Part shown: piece by piece, positions 1-12,138 of the stretch
How positions within the stretch are numbered: position 1 is the stretch's first letter
How the letters are laid out: each line of letters opens with the position of its first letter
From: Isoetes taiwanensis
Taxonomy: Eukaryota > Streptophyta > Lycopodiopsida > Isoetales > Isoetaceae
Direction of reading: 5' to 3'
NCBI GenBank assembly: GCA_021234155.1
Contig: JAJEKV010000013.1
Location: 14,485,877-14,549,876 of the forward strand
DNA: 64,000 nt
Made by a program: the position numbers and the translations under genes
Notes under the pieces: model-generated
Databases searched by the model: none
The model's input: the letters and a program-made list of their open reading frames with translations, nothing else
What the model was told of the DNA's origin: nothing

Positions 1-58
1 AATCCGCGGTAGCGATCGGATCTGGTGCCATATCGCAAATATCAAGGCCACTTGGCGA

Positions 59-1250
59 ATGAATGCAACTCCACCAATGGCCCGCCTCATTGTAAAAGAT
101 GCAACATGTGCAATCATGCCCGCGGAAGAGTGCACTCGCACTCATCCTACACCTTTCGCAACAAGATGGTTTATCAAGTGCAAACCACACCTCGGCACCA
201 ATCGCAATATCGGCCACCACCGCTGCGCGCAACCCAATCAACTCTATCGACGCGGGGAGCAACAAGCGGGGACCCAACACACCGTCCTCCTTTTGATCCT
301 TCAAAAGCTTCGGTGTTATCGCTGTCAAGAATGGGGTCATACCACCCGCGGCGTGTCCTCAACTTCCACAAGTTCAGGTGCGGCTTCACGGCACAAATCG
401 GACCACATCGGTCCGCCTCACGCGCTTACCAACTTCGGATTGCTAATGGCAAACAAGGGCGTCTGTTCTTGAGGAAGCCACCTCGTGGCGCCTCGGCAAT
501 CACGCCTATCAACCAGCTCCCGCCAATCAACCTCGGATGGATCAACAAGCACGGGAAGAAATTTTTGGGCTCTTAATCCTCGGTCCGACCATCAAATTGG
601 GTTGGTTTGGTTTCACGCCCGCACGTATGCCACGCCCCTTAACCATTATTCCTAATGGCACGCAACTTTGCCTTTGCTTTGTCGACACCATTCCTCATGG
701 CCGAAGCAAAAAGGTTCACTTTGCACCGACTTGGAGAAACTCATGTCGCATGTTATGCCTAAAGTTCGCCAAAGCATTTTGAACCTCATGCAAAGGCGCT
801 GAAGGCCGCCGACGTTGGCTAATGTTCATGCCACCACTAGAGCTCAACAAAGACAAGAAGCACCTTCCACGTCTCAACCTCCACGCCTCTCGGACATATC
901 CAAATATCATTTGCAGAGGTTGACCTACTCAAAAGAAGTTTGCTTCTTTACCACGCGACTCCCTTTTGTGGATCCGGCCGATCTTTTTTTCTCATGTCCC
1001 TCCGGAACTCCAAGAGGAGCTAGCCAAAATCAAAATTCCTTTAAGCTTGGCCACAATTTTGAAACTCTGTCCGCTCTCAAGGACCGATTACCACTCCCCG
1101 CCCCGTTTTGGTTGGGGCTGTTGCTACCTCTACTCCCACGGTACATGCCACGGTGGGCAATCAACAAGTCAATCATGTTCAAATTGGCGGAGGTAGCGCG
1201 GTCAATCTCATCACCGGATAAACTCCGCAAAACAAATGGGCATCAAACAA
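59..1250 (+). pseudogene. gag-like region of the gypsy fossil
   Basis: A zinc-knuckle-like segment (CYRCQEWGHTT) near 312-350 is typical of the nucleocapsid part of gag. The surrounding stretches are proline- and serine-rich and show no other recognisable domain. A short protease-like segment may follow at about 1250-1400. This is fossil sequence. The assignment rests mainly on the knuckle and on position upstream of pol. Confidence 0.5.
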
Positions 1251-2099
1251 CTCTATCGTGCCCCATATGACATCAAATTGGCCAATGGCCATATCACGAG
1301 ACCTCAAGGTGTCACGCCTCTTCTTCACATCAACATTGGTGATCTCAGATTCCCCTTGGAATTTGGTGTTTGGAAGGTGGAGAAGATCCGGTGATTATGA
1401 AATGTTGGTGTGAGACCTTTTCTCCGCCAGCCAAGAGTATCCATTCTTGGGCGACGGATGGGTTAGTCATCACGGATGGTCACCTCAATGCCACCATGGA
1501 CTTGGAAGCAGGCAAAATTATTTCCGTCGACAATCTTTGAACCCTCTCTCTCCGGACACCCAGGTCGGGGGCCCGAGGAATATCTATCAAGTTCGGGCTC
1601 CATCTGCGCGAGTGCGCCTCGTCCTCCTACCCGAATATGCTGATCCTTGGGGAGAAATGACTCTTGTCCGGGACCCGGGGTCGCTTTGCTTGACCCTTAC
1701 GGCTCCTTGCAATCGAATCAACGTGTTGATCACTTTTCAGATCTTTGAACCTCCTGCGGCTCTGTAGATGTACCGCATTTGTCATGCGGCAACCTGCGCT
1801 TGATGAAACTTCGGCAACCTCTCTTTTTCACCCTTGAGTGCCACGCATCTGTTATGCTTCAACCTCCCTGCTCACATTGTCCGGGGACACGGAAGTTATC
1901 CCCATATTCAGACTCACGAAGTCGAGATTGTGGGCGTAGGCAACAATCACCTGTCCGCATTGCGCACATCTTAGACACCATATCGTAACAGGGCCGTCAT
2001 GCTCTTTCAAAAGTTTAAACACATTTTAAGCCTAGAGCTCTGGAGATCTTGGGATCAACAAAACCTTTGGGGAACTCACCATTCCTACCAAGTCCGATG

Positions 2100-3360
2100 C
2101 ACGCCCAGCCTAGCAACGACAAGGACGGCTCAACCCCAATTACCGTGATCGCGTCAAGGCGGAAATTGACAAACTCCTTGCTGCAGGTTTGATCTATGAG
2201 GTCAAACATTCTGAATGGGTGAGCCCCATCGTCATTGCACTCAAACACAATGGTAAGATCCGCGTTTGCGTGGACTACCGAAAACTCAATCAGGCCACGG
2301 AGCGTGATCATTTTCCACTTCCCTTCACGCACCGGGTTCCGGAAGAGGTTCTTTGGACATGAGATGTACTCCTTCATGGATGGTTTTAGGGCTACAATCA
2401 GATCTCAATCAAAGAATCTGATCAACTCAAGACTACTTTCACCACCGGTAGGCACTTTTTGCCTACAAGGTGGTTCCTTTTGGCTTATCAAACTCTCCAT
2501 CCACGTTTCAACGCATCATGCTCTCAGTTTTTCATGATTTTATGAAGGAAAATCCCTTCTTACAAATTTTTCAAGATGACTTCTCTGCCTACAGTTCCAT
2601 GGCTGACCATTTGGATAAATTGGAACTCGTCTTTCAGAAATGTGATGAGTCCGGCATTAGTCTCAATCCGGAGAAATGCACCTTTTGTGTCACCTCAGGT
2701 GTTCTGTTAGGACACGTTGTCAGTAAAGCAGGTATCACCACAGATCCTGCCAAAATCAGTTGTGTGCTCAAAGCTCAAGCACCAGCCAATATCAAGGAGA
2801 CACGCTCTTTCCTGGGTAAGGTCAATTATTACTCCACCTTCATTCCTGGACTAGCAGCCATTGCAGATCCCATTCATAAACTCACGGGTGATGAATCCAC
2901 AGGCTTGAAATTCCCGGTAGGATCTTTCGCTTTCCAACGATTGAAGCTTTTGCTTACTCAGGCCCGGTTCTTGTTCCTCCTCAATGGGACAAGCCCTTTC
3001 ATGTTCATGTCGATGTCACCGGTGTTTGCTATTGAGCTGTTCTTTCTCAAGAATATGATCGCTAATCGATAAACCAAACCGTCGCCGGCCGAAAACTCAA
3101 TTCTGCTGAGCGCAACTATTCTGCCACAGAGCGTGAAGCTTTGGGTCTCATTTTCTGTGTCCAACGCTTCCGTCACTACCTTTTGGGCAGTCAGATCAAA
3201 TTCTTTGTTGACCACCAAGCACTCCTTTATTTGATCAACAAATCCACGCCCACGGGCCGCATTGCTCGTTGGGTCCTTCTTCTCCAAGAATTTGCCTCTT
3301 TTGAAATTGTTCACAAGGCCGGCCAAATCTCATGTTGTCCCGGATTATCTTTCACGCATC
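2100..3360 (+). pseudogene. reverse transcriptase and RNase H region of the gypsy fossil
   Basis: Ty3/gypsy RT signatures are visible: an RVCVDYRKLNQ-like palm entry near 2270, VPFGLSNSPSTFQR near 2470, a decayed FQDD-type active-site segment near 2570, and SFLGKVNYYSTFIP near 2800. These are followed by an RNase H portion with FVDHQALLYL near 3205. Order and spacing fit a gypsy pol. The copy is broken. Confidence 0.85.
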
Positions 3361-3559
3361 CACCACAGATGATCCCTCCACTTTGGAGTCTCGGGACGCC
3401 TTTCGACGCTCAACTCTTTTTAGTCACGGCAACACCACATTGGTTCCATGACTTTCAGCGATTACCTCCTCACAGCTCTTCCACGGAGGACATGACGCTC
3501 TCTAATGCCAAAGCGACAATCCCAGGTCGTCATCAATTTCTCCGCTGACGTCCGCGGAC

Positions 3560-4740
3560 TACACCATGGTTGCGGGACATCTTTACAAAAGGGTAAGGAT
3601 ACCATCCTTCGATTGGCCCGTGTTCTACCTCATGAAGTTCGGATATTGTCAGAAGCTCATCAAGGGCTAGGTGGTGGTCATTTTCATGGTGACACCCACA
3701 AGACGCCAAAATCCTTCTAGCTGGGTATTTTGGCCCACGCTCTTCAAAGACGCCACGCTTCACGCCCCCCGCGTGTGATGCTTGCCGGCGTGTGGGGCGA
3801 CCCGCGACGTGGACGCTCTTCCTTGGACGCCCGGTCGCCACGTCACTTCCCTTCAGCAAATGGGGAATGGATTTTGTGGGACCCATCGATCCTCCTCTGG
3901 CGGCACCCGCGTGCGCTACATTTCTGGTTCTCACCGACCACGCTACTAAATGGGCGGAAGCTTGCGCACTTCCGGACAACAACTGCGGCAAGCCACGGCC
4001 AAGGTCCTCTATCAACAAATTATCACATTAATTTGGCTGCCCCGGAGGCTGAGTCGGGTGATCGTGGTGTCCATTTTATCAATCATACCATCAAGGAGCC
4101 GACGGATTATCTCCGATACATCATCACAAGAGCACACCTTACTATCCTCAAGGCAATGGTTTGGCGAAAGCACCAACAAAACTCGGTCACAATTTCAAGA
4201 AAATTTGTGGACGCTTTCGCCTTGGCCCGGCAAAACAAGCTTCCCATCGTTCTTTTTACAATACTTGTTTCAAAATAGCTACAGTCACACCCCTTCAAAT
4301 TGGTTTATGGTCAAGAAGCTCTCATGCCGTTTGAATACATCCTTCCAACACTCCATTTTCAAGCAAGCACGCCCATAATCCGCCTTTCTTTGCACTCAAA
4401 GAAAGGGTCTATCAATTGGAGCAGTTGGATGAACTTGAAGGGATGCTTATATTCGTGTTCTTCATGGACAACGGTTGCAAAAATCTCTACATGACAAACG
4501 TCCGAAGACAAAAACATTCAAAGAAGGAGATTTGGTTCTTCTTTATGATTCTCGGTACAAAAATTTTCGGGTAAGCTTAAGTTTGATGGCTTGGCCCTTA
4601 TCAAATTGTTCATGTGGTTCAACCCGGCGTTTTCCGGTGGGCTGAGTTAGATGGAACTCCATTACCTACATCGGTTAATGGCTTTAAGCCTCAAAACATT
4701 TCATACCACAAAGCAAGTGAAAATCAACAAAGTCTGATTC
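3560..4740 (+). pseudogene. integrase region of the gypsy fossil
   Basis: A WGMDFVGPI-type start of the integrase catalytic core lies near 3860, followed by VLTDHATKWAEA near 3930. The downstream part resembles the integrase C-terminal segment, with a closing stretch near 4650-4730. It sits directly after RNase H, as expected in gypsy elements. The copy is broken. Confidence 0.75.
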
Positions 4741-4764
4741 AAGGCGCCAAACACAACAGATAGT

Positions 4765-6010
4765 GACTAAAAGCGGTGGCATATTATATTATAGGTGGAA
4801 ATTTTTACAAAATGTGGACCGCCTGACTATTTCGCTATGGGCCCGCCCTATATACAAAAAACGGGCTCGAGCCCTATCTACTAAAAACCTAAGAAGAAAA
4901 ACCCTCTACTCCGGGTTCGGAGCAGAGGTGATGCGGAGGAGGTGGTAGAGGTTCTGCTCAGGGTCCCAGCGAAGGTGCAGAACCACCTCCATCCCGTTGG
5001 TCTTCGGATCGGGATGTTCAGCCATCCCGGCACACCAGCCATCCATTCTCAGGCCACGATTGTGGCAGCGCCAGAGGTCCAGACAATCCATCTTGCAGGT
5101 AATCCACTCCTGACAGTTAGTGGGCATAGTGCAGTTCTCGTTCAAACCAGCAGCAGCCATGCTGAGCGCCATCGGATGTCTTCGCTTCACTCCCAGTTCG
5201 TCTTATATAGCCAACCGAGGAACTCCTTGTCGACGTGGACCAATAAAAAACTCGCCAACGTGTTTGCAATGCAAGGCTGTTTCTAAACTGAGAATCTTTT
5301 CTCCCGCCGCATATCTCGCCATGGTACCCTCTGACACATTCGTTTTAATGATATCCCACTTCGAGTTGCCAGCATTAAATGCCATTGCTTCTTTTCATAC
5401 CCGTCAAACATTAATATGTGTCCTTTGGCCACCTGTCACATCCGATCATTCTCTCACGTCTCATCTCCACCGTTCATTGCTTCTCCCTTTGTTGTTTGGG
5501 GACTTAGCCAAATTTTTGCCTCTCCATCGCCTCCTTGGCATCTTTTCGACATCGGCACCATCCATGGTCATTTGTTTAAGCCCTCATCATACCCCTTCGC
5601 CTCCATTTTGGCGCCCTAAACCTTTTCGACCCTCTGCCTTAGTCCTCCGTTCTTTGCCTTAGTCCTCCGCCTTTGAATCAACTGTTCTTTTTCGCCAAAT
5701 CTTTGCCATGGCTGCACCAAAATTTTCTACACTTCAAGCCTCTTTGCTCGAGGGAACCGGCTCTTTTTCGAAGTCGTATCTTTCTTAGCGCCCACTTTTC
5801 GGTGAAGCCCTTGTTGGCCGAATCGTGTGAAGTCGCGAGCGCCGAAACTTTCACGAATTCTCTCAAATGGAACTTAGGCTCCAAATCACGACCCGGTTGA
5901 AGCGGTTCATCGCTAACATCGTCAACGGCCGCATGGATACACCCACGATGGTCGATGGCACCACCATTTAAGCTGACTCAACACCTGATTTTCAGAGGTA
6001 TTCCATATTC
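4765..6010 (+). other. non-coding spacer inside the gypsy fossil
   Basis: I recognise no domain between the integrase end and the later ORF region. A TATATA-containing stretch lies near 4850 and the 5400-5680 part is rich in C and T. It probably belongs to the element's internal 3' region. Confidence 0.3.
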
Positions 6011-6012
6011 CT

Positions 6013-8500
6013 TTGCAAACCCCTTGTTTATCTTGGTCTGCCATACAGGATCTAGATGTCACTGAGTTTGGTGCACCTCCTTATCACGCCAATGTGCATC
6101 GCCTGACAAATATAGACAAACCCCATGAAACTTTTGTTAAGTTTCTGTGGCGAAAGTTCCTTGGGTATTCTATCAAGAACACCCATATCAATAAGCCTTT
6201 CTATAATATTGTGCTCACTGCTACGCACTCCAACCACCACATTGATTGGCCCCAATTGCTGTTCTACCGTCTTCTCCAAGAAGTGGACCGTCTTCGGGCT
6301 GCCACTTCTATTTCTGAAGTTTCTGTGGGAGGCCACCTTCAAGCCATTATCCGTCATTACTTTCCTCCCACACCTCCTCCTTCTCTAGTTTCCACTCAGC
6401 GGTCCCTTCCTCAGACTCACCAAGTCGGCACTTCACGCCCTTCTTCCTCTGGTCATGTCAAAATTCCGCACTCCCATGTCACTGTCTCCTCCTCCTCCGC
6501 TACAAAATCCAAGCATTCCAGTTCACACCATGTCTCACAAACATCATGAAACCGCAACAGCGCCGGGCTCCACCACCACAGCACCCTCGTCAGCTGTTGT
6601 ATCAGTATCAGCAGGATGCTCAAGCTGCTGTTCTAAAGTTACAAGAATCCCAAGAAACTCTTATGAATGGGGTTCACACGGCCCTGACGGCCTCAGATGC
6701 GGTTCATTTGTGACCTTCAAGCCGCGAATCGCACAAGTTCAAACTTTGGAAGCCCAACTTCAAGAAAAGCGGGGCTCTCTTACAGGGCCGCATAGATCTC
6801 AAAAGTGCGGGGATCAGACCAGCCTACTTGCGGATCAACAGCTCGGCTTCAATCCGAAATTCAGGACTTATTGGAGCAAAACAAGTCCAAAGACACCCTC
6901 ACGGGTGACAAGGAGAAAGATATTGCTAAGCTCGGCGCCTTGTACTCAGAGCTTTGTGACAATTACAAAGCACTCAAGTTCAACACCTTACAGGCGTGGC
7001 GGCTCAAATTGCCTCTTTGGCGGCTCAGCTCTCCCACGGACTTCTCGGCTCACATCCCTCCAAGATCGGCTTACGGAGGTTGAAGCGCGAGAAACTTGAT
7101 GACGCGGAGATTGCCGTCTGCCGACTCAATGCTCTGGGCAATCCTCCTCACGAGGTTAACACTTCACCGAAGCGGGTCCGTGACCGATCCATATACGGTA
7201 GAAAGAACCACGGGATCCGTGACCTCGAACAAGCGGCTACAAAGCCCGCTATTCGGTCTGGCGATGAGGCTCGAACCAAACCGGGCGGCTATATCACCAT
7301 CGTTAGCAACACGCCTTTTGTTGATTTCCCGGTTCCTTCACGCTATCCGGATTATGTGGATGCCCGCCGCCACGTCTTTCTTCCGGTGGCATGGGGCTGA
7401 TGGTCCCGTGGATATTCCATCTGCGACTTGCAGATTTTCTTGATTTGGCCAGAACTCTCTATTGAAGACAAAGGTGTCTGCTGTGCCCTTTTAGTCTTTG
7501 ATCTCATTCACTGCGAAGATCCGGATTTCATCACCTTCAGAGTTGTTTAGCCCATGGCTTACATTTTTCATGATTTCTATCTGAGTGATACACAGGAGAG
7601 ATTTCGGGATGGGCCACCACAGAACTATCAGGGTGACCCCACCCTTCAATGGTTGCTTGGGGATAACAACCCCTACCTGGCTGATCATGCTCAGACACAC
7701 GCTCTTCATCAAGAGTACATGCCTGAGCTTGCACATCATTTACCTCTCTGGCAAGCGGAAGTGCTGCAACAAATAAGGAAGTATCTGGGACATCCTGAGG
7801 ATCTTCCCTATGCACAAATTTATATGCAACACCTCGCCGGTTACAATCAATTACGTGCTCTTCTGGATAGCAAGACAGTCCCCACAGGCTGGGATAGCCC
7901 TCCTGTCAACTCTCAACTCTGCGCCTCATGCGGGATCGTTGGTGTAAAGCTCTTGATCCGGCCCTTGTCGGTGAATTAGGGGAGCGGGTTTCAAGAACCC
8001 AACCCCACGGGCATGGTTCCCTCTCCCTATGCTTTCTGGGTGTTCCTCCACGCCCCAGGTTCCTGACTTCTGATTGGCGTCTCCCCTTTTGGACAAAGGT
8101 CATGGATGGCCATGCTGGATGGACTCCACCTCAGATCTCGACGGATCTCCGGTGGGATCCCCGTTTTGTTCGCCGCTCCCATTGGGAGGAGGGTGCCACT
8201 CTTGATAACACCACGAATTGGATCTATATTGCTAATGAGCGTGGTTGGCAACGCCCTGCTGATGCGCTACATGGTCTTGACACCTTCTTGCAGAATGCCG
8301 CCACCTCACCAGATCCTTCAGTCCACCTTCAAGCAGGTTTTTGTGCTGCTCTAAAATGCATCTTGCTCAGCTCCTTAAATCGGCAGCGTCCATTTTTTTT
8401 TTGTCAGAATCCGAATGTCGGTGCCTTGGCCTCCGTGACTTTGCTCATGGAATGTCGGTTTGTTTCTTCCGACGCCCATCTTTGCCCTTGAAGACATGGT
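6013..8500 (+). pseudogene. extra 3' ORF region of the gypsy fossil (unknown product)
   Basis: Long protein-like stretches run in the same direction as pol. The first (from ~6013) contains HETFVKFLWRKFLGY. It is followed by a Ser/Pro/His-rich segment (~6360-6550), a helical, charged, coiled-coil-like segment (~6840-6980), and a stretch near 7550-7900 containing RKYLGHPEDLPYAQIYMQ. I cannot name the product. Its place between pol and the polypurine tract fits the additional ORFs known from Tat/Athila elements. It could instead be captured sequence. Confidence 0.45.
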
Positions 8501-8691
8501 GCGATCTCGTTTCTCATTGATGCAGATCCTGCCCTTGGCCTCAACACTCCTCCTGCTCTTCAAACACGCCAGGATCTCATTGGCCAGTACCATAATGGTG
8601 CCCGTCCTCATTCCCGGGAGGATCACTTTCAGACGGATGGCTTCCCGCCCTCAGAAACTCTTCCTCCTTTTCTTCACTCTGAGTGTCGTTT

Positions 8692-9240
8692 GGTGGGGGG
8701 GAGTGTTAGTCCCGTGCCTCTGGGGACAGGACTATTCATGCATCTGACGGACCAAGTCAAGCTCAGGATCCGCGAGGCATGTGCACGGGTCGGATCGTCC
8801 AAGGCCAATGAGAAGACCAAGCGGCGGACCACTTGATCAAAGCTGCGTCCCGTCAACAAAGGCGCCGCTCGGACAAGTGACGGCCTGTCACGCTCGGCGT
8901 CGGCGTCGGCGTGATTCTAGGCACTTCAAGAGGCACCGCCAACATTCCTGCAAATCAGGCCTCCTTCCAGGAGTCGGCACCGAGATCAGTCAGAGTGTCT
9001 ATATTGGGCCAAAGGCCATTGTACTATATATATGAGTAGAGCTAGCACATGAGTTTTTAGATGAGTTTTGAGTCTTGTCTCTCTTCAGTCTTCTCTCGAT
9101 TGTGAGAGCTCATGTATGTTCATCATTGATATCAAGGAAGCTTATCATTTTCCTCTCATTGTTCTCTTTGTTCTGTTTTCTTCTTCTTGTTCTTTTCTTG
9201 CAAATCCCGCGTGACATAGTCCCCCGGATTCTCCTGTTAG
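8692..9240 (+). repeat. polypurine tract and 3' LTR of the gypsy fossil
   Basis: TGGTGGGGGGAG immediately precedes TGTTAG at 8704. This is the usual arrangement of a polypurine primer followed by an LTR that starts with TG. A TATATATATGAG stretch near 9023 could be the LTR TATA box. The 3' end of the LTR is uncertain (roughly 9220-9260) because no second LTR is present for comparison. Confidence 0.6.
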
Positions 9241-9534
9241 ATCCAAGGGTCCTCACAGAGGGCTGTCTTGCAGGCGTTCCCGAACCCAGACCCCAAACAC
9301 CGAACCCTATTTTTTGCAGTTGCTGTGGCTGTGCATTCCTTAGAGATGGTGCAAAGCAAAGCTTTTGGAGGAGCATTTTTTGAGGCGATTTTTGGAGCGG
9401 ATCTACTTTGGGGGATATTCTAAGTGTAAAGCAAGCTTCATAAGGTATATGCACAAATCAACCAACTCATTTTTTGAATCTAAGCTTGTTTTTGAGTAGA
9501 TTTAGGGCTTTTTGTATTTGTTGTTTGTTCTTCC
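9241..9534. other. intergenic, nothing recognised
   Basis: Sequence between the LTR and the pyrimidine-rich tract. No coding signal or repeat family is seen. Confidence 0.4.
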
Positions 9535-9885
9535 AATTTTATCTCATTCTTCCAATTCCATCCCATTTCAATCCTCCTTCATACTTATTCTTCTATTCCC
9601 TTCCTCCTCCTCTTCTTCTTTTTCCATTCTTCCTCCAATCTTCCATTCTTGCATTCTTCTTCTTCCATTCTTCCATTCTTCTTTTTACTCTTCTTCTTCT
9701 TTGGATTCTTTCTCCTCCTCCATTCTTCTTCTTCTTTTTCTTATTTTTTTCTCCCCTCGAAGAAGGGGATGTCGTTGAAAGACGAGGCCCCTTCTTCTTA
9801 TTCTTCTTCTTAAATTTTTTTTCCCATCCAAGAAGAGAACGTCGTTGAAAGACGAGGCCTTTTTTTTTCTTTTTTCTTTTTTTTT
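9535..9885 (+). repeat. pyrimidine-rich (CTT/TTC) low-complexity tract
   Basis: Almost pure C/T sequence with TTC/CTT triplets, interrupted by two copies of a GTCGTTGAAAGACGAGG motif near 9770 and 9842. The long ORFs in it come from base bias, not coding. Confidence 0.8.
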
Positions 9886-11408
9886 ATGTGAATGTCCTTC
9901 AACGATGGTTTAAAGTTTTTGTTTTCTCTCACTTTATTTATGCCAATATTTTTTAAATGTATTGTTTTGCATGTACACTCCTAGCAAAATGCGTCGCTCT
10001 TGCAAAACAACTTTGGCACCTCGTACATATTCGAGGTAAGCATTAAAGTTTTCATACGCTAATAAATTTTCAATGCTTTATTTAGGTTACATAAAATTTG
10101 GGGAGATTTGGGCAAGGGCATGGTCGATTCCACTTTGAGTGAAGGGGACTACGTGTTCGGGATCCAAGGTCACTGTATTGGTCATTGTGGCTTATTTATG
10201 TGAACGTCCTTCAACGACGTTTTAAAGTTCTTTTTTCCTCTAATTTTATTTAAGCTAATATTTTCTAATCATTGAATGTATTGTTTTGCATATATACTCC
10301 TAACAAAATGCATTGCTCTTGCAAAACGACTTTGGCACCTCGTATATATTTCAGGTAAGCATTTAAGTTTTCATACACTAATAAATTTTTAATGCTTTAT
10401 TTAGGTTAAAGAAAATTTGGGGAGATTTGGGCAAGGGCATGGTCGACTCCACCTTGAGTGGAAGGGACTAGGTGTCCTGCATCCAAGCTTACCGTATTGA
10501 TCATTGTGACTTATTTACAATTTGTATTTCAATAATTAATTTTGAAATCTATTTTCTCAATAACTACTATATTCCATGAAATAATTTGGATTCGATAATA
10601 ATTTTTGATACTTAATTCTAGTTTTTTGGAATTTCTTATGATGAATGTGAATTCTTTGTATTTTTTCAATAGTCAATTGAATTTCTTATGATTATTTGAT
10701 TTTTTTATACTTAATATTAAGTTTTTTCTTATGATAAATGCATTTTGTTTTTGATTTTTTCAATGAAGGAATTTTTTATGATTAATTTAAATTTATAGTA
10801 TTATTTCTATATTTGTTTATTGATTATCAATCTTTTTTCCATACGTATTCATATTAACATGTATTATTTTTTCTAAATTATGTCACTTTTTTTCTATTTT
10901 TTTATAATTTTTAAATATATTGTACGTCGTTTAACGACGTTGCTAACATGTCCTGCACGTGCATGTGCCACGTAGACAGTCGATGTCTATGTGGCAATTA
11001 AACCCCCCCCCCCTTTTTTAATAAAGGTGACATCGTTGAACGATGTTACACGCGGACATGACGTAGGTGCCACGATGGTGGCGCTTAGTTTAGCATTGGC
11101 ATACGTGTGGCACTGCCACGTATGCAACGTCGTCTAATGACATTGACAGCGTGGCGTCATGCTGGTGTCTACATGGCGCGGTGAGCACCTACCGCGCTGG
11201 CATAGCTGACGCCACATGTACGTGAAGTCGTTAAACGACGACTTTTGGACGTTTAACGACGATGCAATTGCGATGAGTATATCGACGACTGAACCTCGTT
11301 TAAGAACGTTTTGACGTTGTTATAGACGTAGTTTAACGACATCGTGTCATCGTTCATCGATGTTTCAATGACGTTCAGACGTCACTATGGAAGAATGATT
11401 TTGTAGTG
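9760..11408. mobile_element. CACTA-like (EnSpm/CMC) DNA transposon terminus, non-autonomous or truncated
   Basis: The right end reads, on the minus strand, CACTACAAAATCATTC, starting at 11408. CACTA is the diagnostic terminus of this superfamily. The inner 500 bp hold many CGTCGTT/AACGACG motifs in both orientations (near 10925, 11030, 11128, 11224, 11250, 11330), as in CACTA subterminal repeats. Related motifs at 9770 and 9842 suggest the element extends left to at least there. No matching left CACTA end and no transposase were found, so the left border is a guess. Confidence 0.6.
9885..10510 (+). repeat. ~310-bp tandem duplication inside the CACTA-like element
   Basis: Two adjacent copies begin with TATGTGAAYGTCCTTCAACGA (about 9887 and 10196) and run through a GGGGAGATTTGGGCAAGGGC block near 10100 and 10415. 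They are similar but not identical. Neither contains an ORF. Confidence 0.8.
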
Positions 11409-12110
11409 TAAGCTATTCTGCAAATAAAGTCAAATATTAGGACCTCCACGACCAATCAGCCTCTTAGATCTCCGCAATCTAGATCTCTATAACCTTAAGC
11501 AAGAATGCTTTTAACAAGGTTGCATTTGAAATGGGAGTGTTGCACAACTCCCGTTTCAAAGATTCCCTCAAAAAAATATGGCATGCTCCTAGAAGTGAAC
11601 TTTTTGGCCGAGGTAAAGGATTTCCTTAGGTTAAATTTTTCTTTTTTTACGTTTTGGCTTCTCAGCAGGTGTACACGTTTCTTTTGTGTAATATCACAGC
11701 TGAAAAGAGCAAAATTTATAGTTGACTATACAATCCATGAAATGAAGACTTCAGAAACATCTTAGTTTAAAAAAATTAATAACCGTAGCATTAATATGAA
11801 TTTTGAATACATCAATTTTGAAGGAGAAGTTAATGTTAACACTAGAATGCTACAGACAACAAGTATAACTTCGAAACCATAATATTCTTGATTGTTTCCT
11901 TTTCTGTCACTTGTTAGCTGAAAAGAGCAAAATTAACAGTTGACTGTGTAATCTAGACAAGCAAGACCTAAAAAATACCAAAATATGATAGGAATAAATA
12001 ATAATAATAATAAATTAAATTTTCAATATCGGTTTTAGAAGATACGTTAATGATAATGTTAAAAATGTTTCACACAACGAGTCAAAGATCAACATCATAA
12101 TCTTCCTCAT
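11409..12110. repeat. AT-rich spacer with a hairpin and a diverged duplication
   Basis: A ~36-bp inverted repeat at 11525-11560 has arms TTTGAAATGGGAG and CTCCCGTTTCAAA. A diverged direct duplication starts with GCTGAAAAGAGCAAAATT near 11700 and 11918. No gene is seen. The arm CTCCCGTTTCAA recurs exactly at 17589-17600, beyond the DUF7869 gene. Confidence 0.5.
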
Positions 12111-12138
12111 TGTGTGTGCTTGTAGTTGCAATATTCTC

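Larger units (their letters stand above)
1..9240 (+). mobile_element. Ty3/gypsy LTR retrotransposon fossil, 5' end outside window
   Basis: Gag-like, protease-like, reverse transcriptase, RNase H and integrase segments follow in the Ty3/gypsy order on the plus strand. A polypurine tract and an LTR beginning TGTTAG follow after a long additional 3' region. No 5' LTR is seen, so the element starts before base 1. The copy is clearly broken, with many interruptions throughout. The long region between integrase and the 3' LTR recalls the Tat/Athila branches of plant gypsy elements, which carry an extra ORF there; that lineage call is inference. The right end is approximate because the LTR terminus could not be fixed. 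Confidence 0.85.

Noticed and set aside
1447-1767. 106-codon plus-strand ORF as a separate gene
   Set aside because: It lies within the gypsy fossil between gag and RT in the same direction and is best treated as part of that element.
9474-9848. 124-codon ORF rich in Phe, Leu and Ser
   Set aside because: It lies in a CTT/TTC low-complexity tract. No domain, and two frames are open together.
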